Below are positions 1 through 9,000 of a DNA stretch of 14,176 bases, piece after piece. The notes below the pieces were generated by a model. The model saw only the letters and a list, made by a program, of their open reading frames with translations, was not told where the DNA came from and did not search any database. A program made the translations under genes and the position numbers. Position 1 is the first letter of the stretch, and every line of letters starts with the position of its first letter. This stretch comes from JAFGGG01 sp964638895. GTDB lineage: Bacteria; Spirochaetota; Spirochaetia; SZUA-6; RPPD01. Where the stretch lies: positions 1 through 14,176 of the forward strand of contig CAZWYY010000072.1 of assembly GCA_964638895.1 (NCBI GenBank), read 5' to 3'.

Positions 1-3000
1 GCCCCGATGTTATATCTTGATTCTTGGGTGTTTTGAACCCTTCGTAATCCAATCCACGCGGATCCACAAACACCAGCGGATTATTCCCGCAGTACGCATA
101 CCAGTTGACCCCGTCCTTGACCGGGTCTTGGCTGATGAACCGGCCCAGCTCAGCGTCGTACCAGCGGGCGTTGAAGTAATACAGCCCTGTTTCGGTGTCC
201 AGGTCCTTGCCCGTATACTTGGCGTCATGTTCTTCCGTGCCGTACTCGCCGGTAAGACCGCCGAACGGGGTGTAATCATTGTGCCATACTGTTTCTCCGG
301 CTTCATTGGTTATGGCAACTGTGCTCCCCAGGTGGTCCGTATGGTAGAAATACTTCTTCCGCTCGCTCCCGTCTCCGCTTACCTTGCCTTCCACCTTGGC
401 AAAGTGCCTGCCGAACGCGTACACATACTCCTTATACTCCCCGTCGCCCTTTTCTTCATACAGCACGCTCCCGGAAGCGCTGAACACGTACCAGGTCACG
501 CCCTTCTCGGTGCTGTCTTTCTTTATGCGGAAACCCGCTTCATTGTAGACATATTGGGCTATCAGGGTTTCGCTGCCGCCGTCCTCGCTTCGTCTCACCG
601 CCACCAGCCGGTTCAGCACGTTAAACTTATATGCCCAGTAGGCCCCGCCGGCGATCTCCGTTTTCTTCACCAGGTTGCCGTTGTTGTCGTAGGTGTACTC
701 GTATGTGCCGTCGCTTTTTAATCTCTGGGAATTGCCGCCTTGTGTGTTCTTGTAGTATGTGTAATTCACAGTTGTTGTGGATAAGAGTGTTATGACCGAA
801 GTAAGCCTGTTGCCCACGTCATCATAGGTATAGGACTCGTGTCTCCACTCGATCATGTAATACACTCTGGCAATGTCTACGGCGTTGTTGGACACGGTTG
901 CGTAGTCCACCGGGTTGTTGTCGATGTCCCTGTCGTCAAAGTAGCAGTGCACCTTGACAAAGCGGGCCTCCCTGGCTTGGCGGAACTTAAGTTCTATGGT
1001 GCCGCCATCGTGCCGGACAAACGCGACATCGTCTACCGCTTTATAATCTCCTTTGGCGTTTATCTCGCTGACAAAGGCCTTGATACTCCGGGGGATGAGC
1101 CGTTTGGTGTCGCCCTGCAGGCGCAGCTCCACCCTGCTGACATAATAACGCTTCCCCAGGTCTATGCCGATGCTGCGCGCGTTGTAGTCGAGTTTTACTA
1201 TGTCCTCATCCTTCAGGTTGAAATCCAGGGCCCCCTCCCCGATAAAGTCCTTTTCCGCCAAGCCGGCCACCTGTTCCTCTTCCCGGTTTTCTACCGCGAA
1301 CCTGCCGTTCAGCTCGGCATATACCAGCCGGTTCAACTCATCATAGCTGTAGCGCGAATGGTTCTTCTGTACGATATTATCGGCGTTGTCGTAGGTCAGC
1401 TCATAGCTTTGGATCTCTTGCAGGTCGGCGTTTTGATAGTTTATTGTTTTCAGGCGAGCATTGCCGTCATAGGAGTATGCTGCGCTTACGCCGTTACTCG
1501 CGGTAACGAGTTTGAGCAGGCCAAGCTCGTTGTATTCCGGCTCGTGGTCTATAAATCCGGGTATGCCGGTAAGCTGGCCCAGGTTGTTGTACGTGTATTC
1601 CACCGACCGGCCCGTGGGGTAGGTCAGCTTTGTCACCCGGTCCATGAGGTCATATGCATATACCAGGCTGAAGCTTTTCTGCCCGGCTTGTGTGGTTTGA
1701 ATGTATATTTTATCGTAGGGGTCCGGGACATATACGCCGTTTTTCGTGTTGTACGCGGTCACTACCCCGTTATCATCCGCTCTCTTTTTAAATCCCGCCT
1801 CATCGTATTCATAGGAAATGGTATGCGCTTCATTACCATTGGTGTAGGTTATGCTTTCTATCCAATATTCGGGGGTATACGCGTACTCTCCCACTGTGCC
1901 GTTCGGGTCTTTGGTGCCGGTGATATTCCCCACCGCGTCATAGCTGTACGTATAGCTGAATCCCAGGGAGTTGGTCTCTTTCAGCATTCTGTTCAATTCA
2001 TCAAAAACATAGGTGTTTACATTGTTGTTGGGGTCCACGTCCCTGGTCTTGTTGCCCCAGCGGTCGTAGTAATAATAAAAACGCTTGCCCTTGGCGTCGG
2101 TGTTTGCTTTCAGCTTGTTGTACGCATTGTATGCGAAATACGTGGTATGGTTCTCGCCGTCCGTGGTTTGTATGGTATTGCCCAGCTTATCGTAACGGAA
2201 CCTTTCAATATTTCCCTCGGGATACTCAATCCGGGTCAGCCGGTTGAGATTATCGTATTCTTTTAAGGTTTCGTCGCCCAGGTTATCACGGGTGAGGATC
2301 TCGTTACCCACGTCGTCATATTCATGGGTCGTGGTATAGCTTACATTGCTGCCTTGGCCGGTTACGATTTCCGTATACACCCGGTTGCGCGCAGTGTAGG
2401 TGTAGACCGCCTTCCCGCCGTCCGCCGCCTTGTGTTCCAGTACATTGCCCCGTGGATCATACATAAACTCCGCCAGGCGTTTGGCCGTCTCGCCCCTGCC
2501 CGCCGGAAGCTCACCCTTTATCAGCCTGTTCAGATCATCGTAATGATAGATAAGGGTAAAATCACCGCCGTAGCTGCCGCTGTTGCCGCGCGGGTCTGTC
2601 ATACTGAGTACATTACCAAGTTTATCATAGGTGTAGCTGGTGATATTTCCCTGTTCGATTAGATTGCCCGTTGCCCCGCTTATTTGGACAGCGGTATTTT
2701 GCCGCAGCACCTTGTCCTTGGCCGAATACACATATTCATTGCAATAATAATTACCGCCGGCATGCTTTAAGGCGGTATTCAGGGCATCGATTACCCTCAC
2801 CTTATTCCCGTTTGCGTCATAAAAAATTTCCTGTACGGCCTGCCGCGGGGTCCCACGGTCGTCTGTATAGGTAGTGTGGGTACGGTATGCCCTGCCTAGG
2901 CCGTCGTTTTCCAACACGGTTTCGTGTTCCCCCCCGGTCATGCTTTGTATTTCTTTTATTTTCAGGCCCGCAGCATCATACTCAAAGCGCAGGTACGGGC

Positions 3001-6000
3001 TCAGTGTTACCGTCCCGCCCCCTTCATAGAATTCCTCTTCGGGAAAAATTGTTTTTGCCAGTAAATTCCTTGCATCGAATATATTAATGGTTTTATGGTT
3101 CAACGGGTCCACGGCCACTGCCTTATTGCCCAGGCTGTCGTAATACACAAAGGTCTCGATCTTTTCCGTACCGTTATACTTAAGCTGCCGGATAAGCCTG
3201 TCCTTCATATCATACGTCTCTTCGCTGATGTTTTTGTTCTCATCGACCGTGGTGAGTACATTGTGATAATAATCGAAGGTCATAATGCGTTTGGCCCTGT
3301 GGCCGTTTTCCTCCGGATAGGTAATACTGTTGAGCATGTTTTTGGGGTCATATGAGTAATTGGTGGTATGGTTATCCGGATCGGTTATGGAAATTATGTT
3401 GCCCCAGGGATCATATCCGACAGTGACGACGCTATAATCGTTTTGGCCGTTGTTTTCTTTTTCTATACGAATAAGATTGCCCTTATCATCATAGTCATAG
3501 AAAACCACGGCGCCTTTTGCGTTTGTCACCTTAACCCACAGCTCCTGGTCATTATATACAATACCGGTTACCGGATTGTTTCCCGCGTGAGGACGCGGGC
3601 CGTTTCGCGGGTCCCAGACAGCCTCTCCATTGTCGTCATCAGGCTCCGTCAGTTTTGTGACCCGGCCCAGGTTATCGTATTCATACTCCGTTACATAGCC
3701 GCGGGGATTTTTAGACCAGACGAGATTACCGGTGGCAAAAGCATACGCATTCACCGTCACGATATCCCGCGTATTTCCATCGGCATCGGCCACATCTTCA
3801 TCACTTGTGGTAATATAATACACACTAGGATGCCGGCTGAAATCATAATCATAGTCCACGCTTTTTACGTGGCCGTTGGGCGTAGTAATGCTTTCTACGC
3901 TCCCGTGTTCTGGATTATAGGTATAGGTGGTCTCCGCCCATTCGGTTCCCGTCCACTGGGAGGAGGCCGTCATCTGGCCGAGGCCGCTGTAATTGTAATA
4001 CGTGATCATGTAAACGGGGTCGGTTATGCCTGATTCCGCCGGTGGCGTGTTTTTTATAATCCGTCCCAACGGCAGGTTTTTCATGGATCGTGACAGTTCC
4101 GGTTCCGTGTAGGGCGAGGGATGATCATTAAAAATACCGGCGGCGGGTGTGTCCGCGTTGAGAAAATACGCCCATTCCTCCTTGACGTTCTCACGGTTAC
4201 CCGTATGTAAAGACTCTTTCGTATATATGGGGTTGGCCCACAGGTCATATGTATATTCGGTTATTACTTTGTTATTTGCTGATCGTTGTTTTGACTGGGA
4301 TATAATGCGCGTTACGGGAAACGTGGAAGTAACGGTATGCGTTCCGGCATTTGGCATTCCGGCCGGAATTTCATAGGTAAACGTTCTCGTGGCGTTGCCC
4401 GTGTTCCATTCCAGCCTCCGGTCATCAAGGATATTGTGATTCGTGTCTTCCACCAGAATTCGGGTATTCAACGGAATGACCTCATAGGTGTAGGGATCTT
4501 CTATGAAAAAATTAGTAAGCATTTCATAGACAGCGTCCCAATCATCCACCCAACGGTTCCTTTTTCTTGTAATGGAGGTATAATAATAAGTCGTAACCGT
4601 TTTCCCGTCGTTCTCTACGGTCTCCTCACTGATAAACTGGTGATGACCTTNNNNNNNNNNATAATTGATTGTTTTTGTGAGTGAGTCATCCTCTTCACTG
4701 TATACTTTAAGTTTGTCCACGGAAAGCCGCTGCTCTACCTGGTAATCTATTTTTACCCCCGTCGGGAACAGACCGAAAAAGTAATCGCAGGCTTCCGTAG
4801 TAGTACTCATTAAGCTTTTCTGCTTATAATCAATCTCGGTGGTGCCAATGCCGGGACCCGAGGCCTTACTCATGACATATACCAGGTCGGCCTGAATGCG
4901 GCCGCTTATGGTAATATCATCAAATCCCATTAAACTGAAAATCCCACCTGTAATTGCATCTAAAAATAATGAGAGAAAGTTTATTTTTATACTACCGCCA
5001 AAGGTGGAGCAGGATTTGGCTTCGTATTCATAATTATATTCCCTTCCGCCGGCATCAACCGCTTTATCCAGTTTGGGTAAAAAAATCTTCAAATCATCAC
5101 TTAAACCGCTGGAAAGAGAATATTTTATTTCCCTTTGCGGGCCGTTTGGATCTTCAACCCAAATTCTTGATATCCTCGGTATAATGAATCCTTCATCATA
5201 CTCAAAATGGATCTTTCTTCCCATACTGTCCTGAATATAATCAAGCTTTCTTTCACCATTATAATAGAACTTGATTTTATTTAATCCAGTGGCGTCAATT
5301 ATCTCATCGACACTCCCATTACTTTTAAACTTGTAAGTCGTGCCGTCATTCATGATCAATTTAGCGCTGTCCAGGCACCATCCTGGTAAACTCAATTGTT
5401 GTGAAAATATTAAGTTCGTATAGTTGATATCTCTTCTTGTTTGTTTGACCTCTAAACGGAAATCAGCGTTTTCATGACATTCAAAGGTATAATTCCTATA
5501 AACTCCAAGGATATTAAAGCCTTCCGTCACCTTCATTTTATTTATGGAATGAAAACTTCCATCCGGAAGTCTTACTAAAACTGAGCTGTTGCTTCCACGA
5601 ATATACGGCAGGTTTAACCTCCACCCCATACCCATTGAATAAGAATAATCCCCAGCATTATACCAAACCTTTTTCATTCTATCCTCTATCGATTGCGCAT
5701 ACGATTGCAAAGCCTGAATACTAAGCTTAAGCAGATCAATAACTATGGTACCAAAAACTATATCAGCAATTCCAAAACCAAGACTTACGGAAATCCCATA
5801 ACCAAACCCGTCTCCCTGTGCGGTTGCGGAATCATAGGTGCGCTTAAGCACAAAATCAAATCCGTTTTTACCGGGAAGAACCAGTTCCGTCATCTCCGTC
5901 ATGGCTGAGCCGCCCTGGGGCGAAACGGTTACCCCATTATGAACACTTACGGTCTTAAAGGGATTATAGCCGATTTCACTCAACTGCTGCGGAGACAAAT

Positions 6001-9000
6001 CCTCAAGTACGGTGGGTTGAACGGAAAAGGAAGTAAAATGGTTTGCGGCAAAAACAATAATGTTTTTTTCCGTGTCCACACCGGATTTTTCCACTTTAAA
6101 CCAGCGCCCCCACATGGGATCAAAATAATACACATCAAGGTTTTCTTCCGGAAAGCCGGCGGGCAGCTTGCTTTCGTCATAATGAATAAAGCCGATAAAA
6201 TCCTCTTCAAACTCAAGGTGATCCTGCTCCACATCGTGCCCGTCTTTTTCCACCACGGCTGAAAAATTATAAATAGGGCTCACAAGCGGGTACCAGGCCA
6301 GGTCTTCCAAATCCTCACTTATAAATTCTGTTACGCGTATTTCTTTGACTGTTGCGGGGGCGCTCTCTTTCTTGATGACGAGAGTTACATTCTCGTACTC
6401 TACTACCGCGCCCTGTTCATACGAATAGGGCTCCCGCCCCAAAGCCACTACGCCTTCCACCCAAGGGGATGATGCACTGAGGTTATGGGCCTTATCAACA
6501 GCCACAATCCGGTAATTAAACGCCTGTCCGTTAGGCAGGGATTCATCCGTGAATTGCGAAAGCTTGGCAGCGGCCTCAATAGTCTTGAATGGTTCATTCC
6601 AGGACTGGTCCCGGTAAAGCCTGTATTCAATTACGTCATCATCCGGCCTCAGCCACCTGAGTATCATTTTCCTGTTTCCCGGAATTGTTCGAAACCCTGA
6701 TGGAATGCCGGGCGGTGTGGTGTCTATATATAGCTTTGCTTGGGCTTCTGTTTTCCAGCCCGCATGGTCATACGCGCGGACGGTAACGGTATGCTCACCG
6801 TCCGCCAGGGTACCAAATGTGTAAGGACTGTTCACCACACTGTAAGCACCGCCGTCAAGTGAAAGCTCATAACGGTCCATACCGCTGGTGGCATCGGCGG
6901 TTTCAAATGTGACCGTAGGTGTGGGATTGTTCACCCAGCTTTCCGCGTTGGACTGTATCTCAAAATCCGCGGGCGGGACGGTATCAACAATGATGCCGAT
7001 AGTGATAGCCGGCGATTCATTACCGGCGCCGTCAACCGCCTTTATTTCTATTGTATGGAACCCATCGTTGAATGTCTGCTGCAAACTGAAGTTTGCGTTT
7101 TTAACAGAGGCGGAAACATTATTTACATAAACCCACACAACATTTGCGTCGTTTACCGTACCTGTAAAGCTTACCGTTGAAACCGTAGAAATAAAACCGT
7201 CGGCAGGATGAGAAAGGGTGAGTGTGGGAGCGGTGGCGTCTTTATAGACGATAATTGTTTTTTGCGCAGTGTTGCCGAAATCGTCATCGGCCGTTACGCT
7301 GATACTGTTTTCGCCTTCTATAAGGCGTACAGCGGAAGAAATGAACATTCCGTTCGAAACAGGGGTTTGTTTTCCGTTTACAAATACCCGAACCGGGCTC
7401 AAGCTGTACACTTCCCCCGAAACCTTCACCTCCTGCGCGTTTACATACGATGAGGATTGCGGTGACTTAATCGTAAGCCGGATAAGGTTATCGGTGCGTA
7501 CGACCTTTCTATATACTGTCTTCAAAATCACGTCTTTATGAGTGTCCATAACCTGTATCTTTATGAGGTTCAAACCGTCCGTTAACGGTTGGGTAAATAA
7601 AAAGGTCTGTTTTTCCTTATCAACCTCCACGTCATTAATGGTTACGGATTTATACTGCCAGGGAATAATCTTTCCTTCGATATCAATGTGGTCCAGGTTT
7701 GTATAATATACTTCATCAGGTAAGTTGAGCCATAATGCCACCATTTCGCTTACCAGTACGCGTATGGTATGCGCATTGGTTCTTGCCTTCTGGTCCGTAG
7801 CCAAGGCGGTAATTGTAAAATACCCATCGTCTCCGACTGAAATATCCTTGTCTTTAATTCTCGTCCAAAAATAATGCCCGCACTGATCAACGGACTCACC
7901 GTTTATCGTCACCGTAGCGTCGGTATTATCCACAAAACCGGTTACAAACAATGAATTTCTAAACAGCGTAAGCACTTCCTGTTCATTTTGCGGCCATAAA
8001 ATATCCACTTCAGGCGCTTTATCCAGGGTATGACTCCCCAGCACTCGTACCTCGCCCAAGAACTGGGTGTTTAAAGGATCTATTTTCAGCGCGTCCGCGC
8101 AAATCCCACCTTCATAAACATGTACGCCCGCCGCCGCCTGTTTCAGGGAAAGCTGCCGCCATTGGCCCTCACTATGCACCCAAACCTGGTAATCAATATT
8201 TTCAAAAGCATAGAGTTCAACCTGCTTAATGTATGTTTCTGCAGGGAATGTCCACTCCTGTGTACCGTTTATCTCCTGCTGTGTATAAAGCAGCGCATCC
8301 CCCAGTTTTCCCGGTATTACCGGCTGTATGCCGTATTGGGATTTCTCCCGCAGACGAATATTATATACGGAGGAATCCGAACCGTCCGCTTTGATTTTAA
8401 TAAAATTGTCCCCCTCCCAGTAATGATCAGGGGGAATATCGAATTCAAATATTGTATGGTCCCCGGCGGGCCATAAACGGGAGGGCGTATATTCCCTGCC
8501 GTTCAATTCAATCGAAAGGTCTTGGGTAATATCGTCCGTTTCAATCTCAAGAACATGTTCTTTTTCATCCTGCTGCTCGTAATCGAAGATCGCCGTAAAA
8601 TCAGCCGCCAGGCTGCTTTGGGGAGGGAGGACAACCGGCTGGTGTGTATCTCCTTTGTAATTCCCATAACCCCACAGCTCAATCTCACCTATCCCCCCCC
8701 TCAAACGCAAAGATCCGCTCTGCTCTATCTTTACCTTGTGTACATTATCCAAAAGGGGAGCAAAATCCTTCCGATACCAGCCGATCCTGCCGTCCGTATC
8801 TATTTCGTCCACCTTTTGCCATTTATCTTCACTAAATACAAAAAGCCTGACCGTGCTGTCTTTGTCTTCAGTAAAATGGATCATTATTGATTCGATGTTA
8901 TAGGGCTCTTCCAATTCTAAAAGCGCGGAACCCGCGAACTTTAAAGACTGGCAGCGCGAACGCATATTCTTAAAACCATGCCAGTGTTTCTCAAACTCAT

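Noticed and set aside
10..306. Minus-strand 98-codon frame
   Set aside because: It overlaps the RHS core in another phase; the core motifs (YYFNARWY, DPRGL) are in the frame that starts at 9709.
17..721. Plus-strand reading frame of 234 codons
   Set aside because: Antisense to the conserved RHS core, whose motifs are unmistakable on the minus strand; the plus-strand translation is low in complexity and matches no known family.
839..2266. Long plus-strand reading frame of 475 codons
   Set aside because: It lies wholly antisense to the YD-repeat array, has no recognisable domain and no convincing ribosome site. Periodic YD codons (TAT/GAT/GGC) favour open antisense frames.
3368..4033. Plus-strand 221-codon frame rich in Ile and Val
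   Set aside because: The apolar look comes from the complement of Asp, Asn and Tyr codons in YD repeats; no membrane protein family is recognised and the minus strand is clearly coding.
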